Shown: positions 46,691 to 60,073 of the stretch, in pieces
Position numbering within the stretch: the first letter of the stretch is position 1
Layout: every line of letters begins with the position of its first letter
Source of the DNA: Paragonimus westermani
Lineage: Eukaryota > Platyhelminthes > Trematoda > Plagiorchiida > Troglotrematidae
Length of the DNA: 64,000 nucleotides
Direction of reading: 5' to 3'
NCBI GenBank assembly: GCA_008508345.1
Contig: QNGE01003069.1
Span: 30,830 to 94,829, forward strand
Made by a program: the position numbers and the translations under genes
Notes under the pieces: model-generated
Told to the model about the DNA's origin: nothing
Database searches by the model: none
What the model saw: only the letters and a program-made list of their open reading frames with translations

Positions 46691-49600
46691 CATTAGATGA
46701 ATTTTGATTAGACGAAAAATCGTAAGCGGTCATATCGGTCCACGTTTTGCGTGTTTAGCTGAGGCGGTGGCGAATAACCGTCTCAGGTCGGCGCTGTGCA
46801 TAAAAACAAGTGCATTCACGCTTTAGGCACAAATGAGTTTAGTGTTTTTTTTGCTGAATCCCTCATTGCATTTGTTGTTCTGTTGATTTTTCCTTATCAA
46901 TTGTGTTGCATATATTCGTCGTTACTTTGTCTGATGGCAAATAGGCAGCACGAAAAATTGTACACATAAGCAAAAATACCTATACTAACTTCACTCATTT
47001 TCAACAATTTTCTCAACCTGCTGAACTGAACTTTTATCGAGTGCAAATTAAGGCACAATTCGCGCAATGGTGGAACGTGCACAACAGAACTGGACCAAAG
47101 TCATCAAACACATTTGGTCAGGTAATCGTACAATCAACCATCAATAAAGCATACGTGCTACTCCACAGTTTAGGGAATTTACTTTCTTCTGTGATCCATT
47201 TTAACACCAACTTAAACGTTGTATTTAGTGACGATGATAAGCGTTTAAAACGACTCAACTACAGAAGTGTTACAGCTCAGACACACTAGCATGAATATAA
47301 GAAAAAGCAGAGTCATAATAAAAATAATCATATATACTGCATTGAAACATTTTTGTAATTAGAGAGCCAGCAATTTCCATTTCCCCCCCGATCTAGACAA
47401 ATGCCAGCTGACCATCACAGCGATGTACTTAATTTTTTTCATGCACTCCCAAAATGCAAAGAGGTTTGATTGGTATCCGCTTGATTGAAAACAAACTTTT
47501 ATTGCTGTAATTGCAATGCGATGTGCCTACATTTTATCTCTTAATATACAGTTTTGTTTCCTTGTGAACTCAAGACGAACTGGGTGAGTTCAGAAGTATG
47601 GTTAAGTGGTTTCGTCTGCATACAGAATGTGTTGTCGTTACACACTGATTTCTATTGTATTTTATGAGGATGTCGCCTAACCTGACATCACGCTTAGAAG
47701 TCCACTGGTAAATACAGATAGCTGTTGCGTGTTATCATAACTTTTGTTAGTATGTACGTGAAACCAATAGTTTATATTCACGAAAATAGTAAATTTTTGA
47801 CCCACGAAGCGAAGCGCTTCGAAATGTCTCGAATCGTGGGGAACACTTTGGAAAGTCAGCAGACTAAATATTAAACTGCCTTGACCATATTGTCAGCTTG
47901 ACGGCGTTGATGCCCAAATCAGCTTATTAGTTCCAGTCAGCTTGATGTCATTTGTAATGTAAGCAAGCATTTACCTTCGTGGTCGGTAAACCTGCGTTGA
48001 GTTTGTACTTTAATCAGTAGTGCCCGCTTATTAATGATACAGACGAATGTCCACAATAGTGCAACGCAAGATTTTCAGCTGAGGGTTCAACCGGAGCAGC
48101 ATCCATTTAACTTATCACAGTCCACCTCAGCGCTTTCTGGTTTACCTGTACAGAAGCTGACGTACAGTTTTTATTACATACTGCAATGAACAAGACAAAA
48201 CGTTGTTCTCTTCGTTGTAGAAAGTGTATACAGGATTTCTTTACAACAGCCGTAACAGCTAACTTGAACTTCCTTGGAGCGACTATGAAAAATACTACTG
48301 CCCTGGAACCTTCTATAAAGAGGAAATCGCGCGTTCTTCCCTACATGTCATATTAAGTGACTGGGAAATGTGTGACAGAGAGTCTTCCCAAAATTACCTT
48401 CCGATTACTTATTTTTACATGGAACAAGGGTGAACTAAGTCTGGCCTACTAATTAACTGAAAAGTTTGTTTCTCATTAAATTATCTAGTAGATCCTAACT
48501 GAGCTGTTCAATATTGTTGAAGACGATCACGAAGTTTATTCTCAGCATGTGTATAAAACCTGTTAGCGAGATGGGTATGTTTCAGGCGTGCAGGTTAGCT
48601 TGGTATCTTCCTTGATCTTTTTCTCAGTATAGCTCGATATGAATCTGTCCATTCACTATATCTATTCACTATGACCCTTCTCAGTACACTTATTGTGGTG
48701 ATTTGCATGCGATCCCCTCAACGTTTGTTTCAAGTTCATGGGCTCATATGAACTTATGAACCTCTGAACCTAAGTCAGTCAGGGCAGGGTGAAAGGTTTC
48801 GTTGCTGTGGCAGCGAGAATGACCATATCGGCAACTCAAGCCAGCGGAAAGCTGGTATGTCATTCTGGAATGACAACGCTTCGGAAGACGCCAACAGCTT
48901 AGGGCTGTGACTGCGCAGTATGATCACAAACGAAGTGGAGTGTTCAATTACAGGATCTGCTCTGATTAACTGTCTCACCATCGAAGACGCTGGACTCCTG
49001 CTGGGGTGTCCGTATTTCGATCATTGTTGAGTCACAGCCTGCAACAGTCCATTGAGTAGGTGCCCTCTCTTCGTTTGTCGCAAATTTCGGTCAGTAGTGT
49101 TAGTGTGGTCGTTACCTTAAATGCAGGTGAACTACTAGAGGATGAGAGACAGAATTTTCCGATGGAGAAAGGTCACGGCAGTGGTGAATAAAACTGCAGC
49201 TGGAAAGCAACGAACGTACCTCTGCTGCGAAGTAAACAACAGCAACAGCAGACCCCAATTTTTGACATGAATAGATTATGTTGTAGTCTCTTGTGCAAAG
49301 AAGGTCGATGGAAATTTGCTTCTCCTTCGATGGTTGTGGCTAGAAATTTAGCGAGTTACGTAGTCAGAATGGGAAACTTTCTCGACATCTCCTCGTCAGA
49401 CTCTAGGTGGTTGGTCGTACATAATTTCCTTATCCGATGGCACTGTTATAGGTGGTTTGATCATTTTCTTGCAATAGCTCTAGCAACGCCCCTTGTATTT
49501 GCAAACAGTAAAATACCTACTGGAATCAGAAGTACTAGACTGTTTAATTGGCTGCATGGATATACTTAAAACTAAGATTACGTGTGGTAAATATTGCGGG

Positions 49601-50072
49601 CTGAACTAATAAGTGTTAGTCGGCGTGTTTTTGTCAACTGACGCTCAATGATGCTTATGTTTATTCGCTTACCGTCTGACAAAGTTTACGGATGCTGATT
49701 TTCGACCTTGTTCGTGACGCTTACATTAAGCTGATGTTTTGAACTTTATGCCTTTGAGATTAACCTCTGAGTGGCAAATACTTCCAGAAGCCACTTCGTA
49801 TCTGTCAGGTTTCATTAACAAATCTAGGCATATTTACTAGTCATGCACAGTTTATGTTTCACGGAAACTACAGCTCAGTGTAGCGGAACTGAGAATAGAA
49901 CCGGGATTTCCACCTGCAATTTTCTCGGACAAGATAAGACATGGAAATATATCCAGCTGTAAAGATACACGTACACCTTACTAAGAGACTCATGAAGTGT
50001 CCTTGTTGTCAGTTTGTTCTATGCGTTTCAAGTTGTCGTCCAGGTAAGTTTTACGGGGAAATGTTGTATATT
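46691..50072. other. no gene recognised
   Basis: No supportable gene. The frame at 49267-49569 (100 codons) has no motif. A short palindrome GTCATTCTGGAATGAC is at about 48859-48874. Confidence 0.5.
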
Positions 50073-50122
50073 ACTAGTAAGTAGTGTGGCAGATGTATGA
50101 TTTTAGATGAGACCCAACAAAT
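50073..50122 (-). repeat. tRNA-derived SINE tail fragment
   Basis: On the minus strand GTTGGGTCTCATCTAAAATC, ATACATCTGCCACACTACTT and ACTAGTAAT match the tail of the copy at 29206-29345 (GGGTTTCATCTTAAATCATC, CTGCC, CTACTTACTGGTAAT). The tRNA-like half is absent. Confidence 0.5.
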
Positions 50123-53100
50123 GTTGTGTATGCAGACTACGAAGAGAAACAGCGTTAACTTAAGAACAGAGCGGGGAATGTTTAGGTTTACCTAGATTGT
50201 TTCAAAATTAACAGACAAATTTGTAACCACAATAGAGCTTAAACAAAACTTACGATGACGTCCATCTGCTGGGTTATTCTACTTGTAACAACTTTCTTCA
50301 ATGCCCACTTGTTTTTAGTTTCTCGATCTGTCAAGCTGTCGTCCACTGAATAGGAAGTAGCTACTTATTCATTTCAAAATCGTGAACGAGGCTCAGTTGT
50401 CTGTCAAAATTTTTTGATATATTGCAAAAGGATTTTTCTTAGCATTGTGTTCATACGTTGAGTTGACAATTTGACAAAACACTTCAATTGGAGACAATGG
50501 ATTGTTAAGGCGAGCACAACAGTTCTTTTGAATATTTTGAATGCAGAGATGCAGAATCTAATTCTCACTGCCGTTTTGGTAAAAACAGATGTATCTAAAC
50601 AACTCAAAAGAACCGTGTCATAAACAAACAAATTCAAGTAACTATTTTTGAGGTGAATCGCTGTGAATTCGGCCATTTTTGCTCTGTAATGACCAGTACA
50701 CTATGAAATAGACAACTCTGTAACAACATTATCTTAATTATATAGTGCAACAAGATAATCCGGATAGGATGTCTGTAAGCAAGTTCGGAGTGGGTAGGAA
50801 CATGCTTTGAACGACGTTGGTACGGCGCCACACTGGACTGGATGTAGACATTTGAAATACGTTAACCAGTGCGTAACTAATACGTCAACAGCAAAACCCA
50901 CAATATGCCACAACCGTCACACGCATGAGTTTAATCTTCTGAACGACCCACTGTATCAGTTAACCAAAACTTGGTAGTTACAAGCGCGCAAATTTCACAC
51001 CATAGCCCTCGAAACCTACCAAGGCTGACAGGATCTCCAGGTATAGCGTTTTTTTCATATGTTAGTGAACCAGCCTCAGTGAACTCCAGGATGCACACCA
51101 TATGAACTTTCCTTCTAATCTGGTTGTTGTTGAAAAGGTTTTGAATACGGTTTGTAATTTCACCTTAAAGGTAAATCAAAGCAAAAGACTACCAGCTGTC
51201 CATCATTCTCGGTTAAAGAACCATTGCATTCCGCTGACACACCTCACCAACGGTGAAAAAATACGGTTTTCTAGATGCTACCTCTCCACTATTTCATCTC
51301 AATTACGATTTCAGACAGTGTGAACAAATGATATCTGCAGACAACAAACAGAATAGAAACAGTGGCCTTCGAGAATACGCTACGGAATATGAAATTAGTG
51401 CAAACATTCAATACAGAAACAGCATCTATCTCAGTACAAACAAGATTAGATATGGTGGTCTATTAACATTGTTTTTCAAGAAATCGAAGAAATTAAGCGT
51501 CCAGCTGGGCGATGCACGCCGAACAAATGAACCAGGGCGAACATGTGACCCAGTTCCACGAGGTGCTTCATGATGCAATAGATCGGGAACCGGTTAATAT
51601 ATTCTGTTGGGAATTTCTTGTACACACTTGCTTGCAAAACTACCGCTGCAAAAACTTCGGCTATATTAAACCTTAAAATAGAAAGTAGTGTTGATATGCA
51701 CAACAGAGCGTATGCAGGTGAATAGGTTTATCGTACAAAAGAGAGGAATCATTTCGACTGAGTTTGATTTCATGGCAGCGAGAAGGAAGTACAAACTGGC
51801 GGTGGCTGATGAAACTACCTGGCCGGTGTTAATCAAACCGTGAGGAATTTTAATTGTGTACTTTGTTTGACACAATCACTTTTGAATACAGTCTTCCTGG
51901 GTCTGAGTTTGCTACCACAAGTATCGACGACGATAATTGAGACGGATTTTGTGGTTGCTTCAAATACCTTCCGCGATAATACAGACATGCTCATTGGTTC
52001 ATATATTTTATGATGTGGAGGACATAACTTTAATCAAATTCAGACAACAGACAAACCCTGAGTTAATAGAGGAATATACCTCACGGTGTATACGTGTTAT
52101 AAAATTTAATACACTATATACCATACAGCTGAATACCAGTGAATTTACTTTGTTCTTGTATTTTTGCTAAGCTTCCTCAAGCCTGCTAAAAGGACTTTTA
52201 AAAAAACTAGATTATTCTAATCAACACTCTGGCTTCGAGGACAGACTGCAAGCTGATACTTTCAAGAGTTTGTCTTTACTGGATGCAACAATGCAAATTC
52301 TGTTTCCTTCGTAACCTTAATCTTTCGTAGGTTTTCTTTTCTTTGATTTCATTAACATGTAAACGCTAGATAAGTGATGTACTATGCAACTCACATGAAG
52401 CGTATTCTGATGTTTACATCCGGACCTTGTCAACATCCTTGCTAAATAGTTCTGTTACCACATGTTTTATTTTAAGTTGACAGAAATAACAACCATTTGG
52501 TGTCCAACCCCTCTCTTATCACGTGACTGTGCTAACAATGTAAAAAATGTCCTTTCTGATGTCAGAATACTTGGCACTCATTTTCTTGAGGTTTGAACGT
52601 CTGTCTCCTATCGAGCCTACAGCATCCAGCCTTAAACAGACTTTCCTGATGAGTTTCTTGGACTCGTTTAACTCAGAGGATATGTATGCATTGTCCTACA
52701 TTAATGAATAAGGGCATGGTGAAGTCCATTTCAAGTGAAATTCTGGCACATCTTTTTGACTAAGGGTATCAAGCCTCACCGGAATTGGTTTTCGAGCCCA
52801 TTTTCACTTGCACAGTCGTCAATCCAAAAGAGTCAGGCTTCCCATTCTCGGCACTGATGAGAATTCGATTGCGTAATTCACAGTTGTGCGCTTAAAAGAA
52901 ACTTGTTCATGCCGTAAGGTTTCCAGAGGCCACGTTACCCACTTGTCAACTCTGGAGGTCAATTGTGTCACCTAACTGCCTTAAGGTATATGTCTAAATG
53001 CTCTTGATTCTGCCTGCTTGGCAACGATGATGGTACAAAATGGTATGTAGTGGGCCCGATGATGGATAACCAGAAAAAGACTGTTCGTCAAAACACCTTT

Positions 53101-53441
53101 GACATCTAACGAACTGTGTGTGCTGTTTTAATCATCAACCTGAAAAGCAAGCCGCAGTTTTAATCGATTTTACTTCAGCTTGTCCGATTGGTTGAGAAAA
53201 GCCGAGGAGATTGAGACACAACTTGGACAATGGACACCCCACAGTCGATAGGCATACACTATTCTGAGTATACATTGCTTATGCATGCTTTCATTTAACG
53301 TACTGAACATGGTTGTATGTCATCCACCAACTATGCATTCAGTTCAGTTTATCTGTTGGAGAATATTTTCTAAGGTCTACTCCAACGCTTTTTCTCTGTT
53401 AGTTTTTCTTCAGCTTTTACCGATGATGGGATTGCGTTAAA
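50123..53441. other. no gene recognised
   Basis: No supportable gene, RNA or repeat on either strand. Confidence 0.5.
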
Positions 53442-53508
53442 CATAGCAACGAACCTGATGGTTGGGAACAGCGGTGGTGCTGTTGTTTGTAGCTCGGGTT
53501 GATGGTTT

Positions 53509-53642
53509 TGGTATTGATATGTTCGCCGAGCTTGGCATTTAGGTTGCAAACGTTTCATCACTTACGCACTGATGATGTCACCTCGCCTGGTGATGAAACG
53601 TTTGCAACCTAAATGCCAAGCTCGGCGAACATATCAATACCA
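53509..53642. repeat. 53-bp perfect inverted repeat
   Basis: Arms 53509-53561 and 53590-53642, spacer 53562-53589. No mismatch over 53 bp by direct reading. A transcript through it would form a long hairpin that competes with the hammerhead fold. Confidence 0.9.
53559..53615 (+). ncRNA. hammerhead-like motif (PLE type), near-complete
   Basis: Core CTGATGA is 53569-53575. Helix II GTCACC/GGTGAT (53577-53582 with 53589-53594) has one G-U pair and one extra T after the core. GAA is 53595-53597, ACGT (53598-53601) a minimal palindromic helix III, and T at 53602 the cleavage position. Helix I is GCA/TGC (53566-53568 with 53603-53605), continued across an internal loop by CACTTA/TAAATG with one mismatch. 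The inserted T beside the core probably weakens or abolishes cleavage. Confidence 0.6.
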
Positions 53643-53654
53643 TAGCAACGAACC

Positions 53655-54154
53655 GTTCACAAATTTTAACTTTGAGGTACACTATGCGGTCTTTATTTTA
53701 TCTTCACTACTGGTGGTTACGTTGTGCCGTTTGCTCTGGTCTAGTTCAAGGTTAGACAATCCAGGCTGATATTTTGCATCACATCTCTGGGTTTTACGGG
53801 TTGTCACAAGTAGCACATGGGTGTTTTTCGCATTTGCAAGCAACGGTGTACTGGCTGCTCAGGTCTCTATGCACAAACCTTCGTCTCTATTGAATACACT
53901 GAAACTACCCATTGTCGTGATTTTTGCTATCTTCATAAGTTTGCTCGCCTCAACCCGAATCCAAACTACCTCCCATTGTTATCAAATTCTGTCCGTATTC
54001 GATGGATGCAGATCCGATACATTAAAAGTTCCATTATGCCTAAGCAAGCGTTAAAAGATTCCAGAGGATTTCTTGCACCTCGTGTACGAGTGAATTATAA
54101 CATCAAATCTTTGATATCGAAATCATATTCAAATACTGCATTTATAGTTATGTG
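53655..54154. other. no gene recognised
   Basis: Frame at 53817-54230 is open for 137 codons but runs into the microsatellite and has no motif. Confidence 0.45.
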
Positions 54155-54206
54155 TGTATGTATGTATGTATGTATGTATGTATGTATGTATGTATGTATG
54201 TATGTA
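54155..54206. repeat. (GTAT)n microsatellite
   Basis: About twelve near-perfect TATG/GTAT units following TGTGTG. Confidence 0.97.
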
Positions 54207-56049
54207 CCATTCGGTGGTCAGTACGGGTGATATTACGCGTGCAGATTCTACGGATTTGAAGCAAACTGTCACGGTTCGGAAGTGAGGTAAGCAGAAAGGG
54301 AAAAATTCGTGACAGGCTTATAATTCATTTTACAAGGCATGATAGCAATACAGCAAAGTATATTATTTCTGTCACAAAAGTTACGAACGGGGTGTTACCG
54401 ATTAGTGACAATCAGAGGTAGTTCAGTTATCAACAGGATAAGTCGAGTTTTTGAAAGCACACTGACACTGATTCTACCAACCAACGAACTGCGGTTAGTT
54501 ACCAGTGTTCACTGGAAAATGTGTACATCAGTTTATATTTGCACCGGTGTAAGCCATGCTGCCTGCTGTAAAACATAATGGACAAAATATGAATTTTAAT
54601 CCGGATGATTGAGTGAATGTCACCAGTATACAGCGGCGGTGGGATGAAAATTCATACTACCAGAATTTTTGGCACAAATTTTTTATGTCGTACAAATACG
54701 GATTTCAACTGACAGATAGGGATGGCTTGTGACAGAATTTCAAGTGCTTGAACAAAGCTTTAATAAAAAAGCGTCAACTCACCCCTAATATAGGATCACC
54801 GGAAACCGATCAAATTTTAGAAAATAACCGAACACACTGAATCCTGAATTGATTGATTCAAGCTTGATTGATTCATCTGCCACGAAGAGGCCACTTAGTA
54901 CACAAATTTTATCACCATATTAGCTGGTTTAATTAAGTGGAACAAACATTATCTATTAAAATTTCCAAACAATTAGTTAAATACTGTGCAAATGTTGATG
55001 TCTCAGCTTATTTTTACAAATGTCTGGAGAGATTTGAATGTGAACATCTTAGGCAATCATTTATTTACAGTAGTCTGGATTCTTTTAGGGAGGCACTGTG
55101 GCTAGAGTTTGTGCACAACACTGCAGTGACCTGTAGTAATCTAAAAGAAGAATACATCGAAAATGCTAAAATCTGACAAAGAACTAAGACGTTACGAATG
55201 CAATATTTTGCTTTGCGTCACAAACCAAACTCTACCAATTATGCCTAAAATCGATACATGTGAGCACAACTGCGTCCTGTACCAAGTCACCTGTACATAC
55301 ACATGATGGTCAAAATGCATATGAAACCCCGTAAACCTTCTAGCAACAGCACGTGCCTGTCATGCCCTATTTCGGAGTTGAGGTCAGCTCAGAAGGGGCA
55401 ACTGTTACCATGATAAAACAATTAAACGTTGCATTTTCCGTGTGGATTACATCAAGATTTACCTGATTCGCCCAAAAGAATGTGTAGCGTGTAAGACCGC
55501 AATCTACTTGTGTAACGGCACTATAAATGGCGGCTGTTGGTGGTAAATGTTTCCTCTGTTGAATGCTATCCAGTGAACTCGTTTTATTTTCGAAAACGAA
55601 AACGGAGCTTCTAACTTTCAACAAGGGATGCCACTGAAAAACTTCATCTAGTTTCCGGTTTCCTGAGGTTCGGATACCAATTTAGTGGATCAGATATAGT
55701 GTACTGTAAAAATATGAGGTAATTTTGCCCGTTTTCCTTCTTCAGGTGCTTTATTTGACAAACCATCTGCCATCCACTTGTTCTTCATATCAGTGACGAA
55801 CAAGTTAAGCAACCCTAGTAGTCTGACTTGATTCCTGATGGACAAAGGGTGGGAATGCACGTAGCAACAAGTATGCTTGTTTCCGACATTTTGAAACGTT
55901 TCCACAAATACGTATAATTGGCATGTGGAGAAGACGAACGCGCTTTGTTATATTATTATAGTAAAAACTGTGTTTTTAGCAAGCCAAACCCACCCAATCG
56001 TTGTTTTTCAGTCATATTGTAGCGAGGCGTCCAATAAAGCACAATCTTT
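54207..56049. other. no gene recognised
   Basis: No supportable gene, RNA or repeat. Confidence 0.5.
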
Positions 56050-56540
56050 ATTGTCCAAATCGCCAGTCACATGCAACGCGCGCTCTCTCGTTTATGAGTC
56101 GCAATTCCAACCCGCAGCACCCCCCGGTTTCCGTTCACACGTCGTGTGCACTTCTAACCGGTTTACGTGCGTGACCGGTGCCTTCTATCGCAGGGTTTTT
56201 CGCTTGCCATTCCTCGTCTGTTTGTCCGATTTCGTTGCGCGATGGCTCGTCCGGCTGCTCGTGCTGTCCGCCATCCGCCCAATGTTGGCCTTGACCGTAT
56301 TCCAACATCGTGTCGAGATGTTCCTCTGAATGTTGGAAAAACCACGCCTCCGATCTGGCCGTCTGTCGTATTTCGCCTGCTCTGCCTCGCCCGTTGGTCC
56401 GATCCAGTCGAGCAATGAATCATCCGATCACGCACGTTGTTCTTGATTCGATCGCGGCAGGTTTTTGAACGTACCTCCACGCGTTGATATATTTGGCCGA
56501 GCGTTCGAAAACTCGCACCTCCGACCTGACAGTCCACCAC
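56050..56540. other. CpG-dense block, open in several frames
   Basis: CpG is far more frequent here than in the flanks, and several frames are open for 75-135 codons on both strands (for example minus 56163-56540, Arg/Thr/Gly-rich, and plus 55925-56329). A partial internal repeat is visible: GAAAAACCACGCCTCCGATC near 56335 and GAAAACTCGCACCTCCGACC near 56510, about 175 bp apart. I recognise no protein. It may be an undescribed repeat, a young GC-rich insertion, or a CpG-island-like promoter. Confidence 0.45.
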
Positions 56541-59500
56541 AATATCCTTAAATCGTCGCTCAGTTTGTGGGATTCCAGCGAAACTTTACAATTTTCCGAT
56601 GACAGTGATGGACAAATTATTTACAGTTAGCACGCTTTTGAATATAAATATTTCCACATGAATCTCCTCCGAAAGGATTTTAAAAGCAGAACATATTAGC
56701 TGAGGGCAGCAGAGTAGTCATAACTTGCCAACTATCAGCTCAGAAGGCAAATGCCGAAAATTAGCGGGCAGACTGGATGAGTCTAAACGTTGAAGACTCA
56801 AGGGGAATTGCAGTGTGCTAAAAACAGCTTGCACACGCAGTTAACAGTCAAAGTTGTGCAGCAACAAGGGAAGATGTGTTCAGAAGAACCCAACGTTCAA
56901 TGGGAATCCGATTGCAGTATGACGAAAAATTTTCTATCGCCGGCAACGAGAAAATGCAGCAATCTGGCGCCTCAAAAATGGCGACTGAAAACACCGAAAA
57001 CCTTATCTAGAATATTATATCAATCAAAGAATACAACCTGTGCGCGTTCGTTGATTTTATGTAGATAAGCTGGGGGTATTGCCACTGGCAGTATTCGATG
57101 TGACTGTTGATTGGCTGCTTGGGTCAAACGCTTTTGGCTCTTCCGGTTAGTTAATAAATCAGAGGGAGATTGTGCATTCTGCATCACAGTAATCCTCTTT
57201 TCAGAAGGGATAAATTGTGCGCGGACGTATCTCACATGTAAATGCGTCAAACGTTCTCCCAGTATACCCACTGGAAAACCTCACTAATGGCACGGCTTTT
57301 TATTAGCTGGCTGAGCAAAAGACGTTTACGGTGAATTTAAGTCAGGCTTTTCTTGAAGTTTCACCTTTTCTTTCAATCTGAATTACGTAAATCCTCCTCC
57401 ATGCTTTCTCTATAACGCTGTGAACATGCAGAATTGTGGATTAACATTCAGGCGACTACTTCTCTAATCCGTTGTACGGTATTTTTTTGTAGTTTTCTAC
57501 GGTAGTTTTTGTGAATTGACGGAGTCTGTGATCTTTACTCGTTTGGAAACGATTTTAATGTAAACCTTCTTGTCAGATACCTCCGTTTGGTTACCTAATA
57601 TGAAATGCGGTTTAGTGATACTTCAGATAATCTTTGCGCGTTAATTATTTGATATTTTCCACTAAGCTATCACCACTAAAGCGGACATCCCCATCTTACT
57701 TAAAGCTGTATTCCTTTCTGTGTACTGCCGCATAGTCTCTTGCGTTCCACCGCTGGTTTATAATCCTTCCGTAGATTGACATGCTATTTTCCGGCAGAAA
57801 TTCAATGAAGCACACTTAAATGTATCGCTTTTTCCCAATAAGCAGCTGGTTTACCGTGGGATTAATTGTACTAAAACTGTTCCAAGCTTTGCCTCATCTT
57901 CCACAACAGTTTTATTAAGTATTGTGTTAGTCACTCTTCAATTATTTGAGAATTTTGAAACGAATACTTGCATTTCTACATACAACATCCCACAGCTATT
58001 CAGTGAATTCTTAACATGTACTTCTATCAAATGGCCGCAAACGTTTTGTGTATTCGTTTACCAAAACCCCGCTTCCATAAGTTAACATCAAATTTGTGGG
58101 TAAAGACGTTTAGAGAGTTAAGTACGTACTCTTTTTAACCATCTGCAATTGACATAGAAGAATATTATCACTCGTGCATATATTGTGTAACAAGTTATGC
58201 GTGTCGAATTTGATAAAATCGGAAGTATGTTTTTCTGTTTCGGTAATCCGAATTCCTGCCATGTAACTTGACATCTGGGATAATAATAGGCCGAACGTTT
58301 TGGCTGTGTTGTTTGACTCCAGCCTGTTTATCAGAGAATATACTGTATAGCCGGATTCAGGAGACTGGATTAACTGTTGGTTAACGAGGTCGTTAAATGC
58401 TAATTCCAAAACGACTGCCGCTTTTGAAGCAAATCGTGGGTCCATCTTTCATATCATATTTCAAGGCCAACATAATCCACAGTTAGAGATAAAAACACAG
58501 CGTTAACATTTTTGTCCTGGGCTAGCTATTCGCGTTATCACGCTTACAGGGCAATCAAACCAAGTTAAAATCGGGGAGCTCCATATAAGATGATGTAGTC
58601 TTGAGTGATTAGTTATGTACTTCATTAAACATCCTGCTACCTAATCTCAAGCGATGTTCATCAGACTAGTGGTCATGTAAATAACAGTTGCAGTTGAATT
58701 TAGACTACTGCCAAATGGCAAGCCCAAGCAAACAAGAAACGGGTCACAGTGGTAAACGGAATAAATGGGTTACTGATTAGGTCTCCCTGTTTGTCACTTT
58801 GTTACCTAAGCCTTAGTTACAAGAGGTATTCTCGGGTTTTATTTCAAAATGCAAATGCTTTAAGGCCTCCTCAGCCTAAATTCAAAAAATCGATCTGCTG
58901 GTTTAGATTGAAGGTGAACTGATTACTGTTTTGGGAGTGACACAAGGATTTGTTCTGCCCTCTCAAACGTAAACGAGAGACGACCATCAAATATATACTC
59001 ATACCTAGCTGGAAATGATTAGTCATTTTGAAGTTGAATGTAGCTCATGCCAAAGCCACTGATCTTATTGAGGTGTCCAGCTGAATGATCGGCATCACTC
59101 TTGACAGGTGCCGGATGCGATGCCGGTGACTGAACGAATAGTCATTACTTCTAATGTCACTAAATGAAGCTATTAGTAAAAGAAGGTATTGAACTAATCA
59201 GAAAGCTTATTTTTAAAAACGGTTACCGTAAACTTATAAATAAAACGAGTTTTTGCACTGCGTGATGTGGCTTGTCAGACTAACACCAATCATCATGAAG
59301 TAAATCATTTTTTAAACCGCAACGAGTTAAAACCAAAAGAGTTATCGGTTTCGCAACATTCCGACCCTCTTGGAGAGCCTTTATCTCGCGATTTAAACTA
59401 TAAAATTTACATTGTACAAGCTTCAAATGGGGTAGTCATCAACTGGCACCTGGTTGTGTTTCACATTCGTTGTACGGTGATTCTATCCATAGAATGAATG

Positions 59501-59734
59501 GGTTCACTGTTCACCTAAGGTCACCATGTGACGAGCCCTGGTGCGAACAAGGATGAATTGTTATTGTGTTGTGTTTGTGCGTGTGTGCATGTATGCGATT
59601 CTGTCCGCCTGAGCACCGGATGAGACTGTGCCCATGCGGTTTCGCAGATGGACTATATCGTGTGACAACTGAGAAGGTCTCTCTTGCAACGTGCATGTGA
59701 CCGGTTGTTTGTCCTACATGAATGTTGGGTGTCG
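56541..59734. other. no gene recognised
   Basis: Two frames stand out slightly by polar composition (plus 56790-57068 and minus 58110-58445), but neither has a known motif or convincing splice sites. Confidence 0.45.
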
Positions 59735-59764
59735 CTGTTGTTGTTGTTGTTGGTGGTGGTGGTG
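59735..59764. repeat. (TTG)n/(GGT)n microsatellite
   Basis: Runs of TTG followed by GGT triplets within a broader GT-rich stretch that continues to about 60070. Confidence 0.9.
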
Positions 59765-60073
59765 ATGTTGATGCTGTTTGTGCCGTGTGTGTTTGAAGTG
59801 AGCACTTCTAGGATATCTGTTTGGCTGTCCGTCGATTGTTTGTGTTGTCGCGTACTGTTTGTTTGCTGCTGTGTTCATATATCCACCTGTGTTTTCGTTG
59901 AAGTGTTATTTGGTTGTTGCTGTGTGTGTTGTACGAGTTTTCGCCTCGTTCGTTCGAAGTGTTGGAGTGTATGCGTGTGTGAGACCGGTTCGGTTATGTG
60001 GGGGTTGTGTTTTGGTCTGTGTTCATGCGTTGTCATTTGGTTTGGCTTTTGTGTTTTTGTTTGCATTACGCGT

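Larger units (their letters stand above)
53442..53654 (+). mobile_element. PLE-derived fold-back insertion with 14-bp target duplication
   Basis: CATAGCAACGAACC occurs at 53442-53455 and again at 53641-53654, flanking an about 185-bp insert. Inside, 53509-53561 and 53590-53642 are perfect reverse complements (53 bp each) around a 28-bp spacer. The outer base or two of the right arm overlaps the target duplication. The arms contain GAAACGTTTGCAACCTAAAT, which I associate with the terminal repeats of PLEs, and the spacer plus right arm make a hammerhead-like fold. The left side carries about 53 bp more (53456-53508) of non-arm sequence. There is no coding capacity. It looks like a recent, very short PLE insertion in inverted configuration, since the arms have not diverged. 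Confidence 0.8.

Noticed and set aside
53370..53769. Two opposite frames encoding the same peptide (MKRLQPKCQARRTYQY)
   Set aside because: This is simply the perfect inverted repeat translated from each arm, not two genes.
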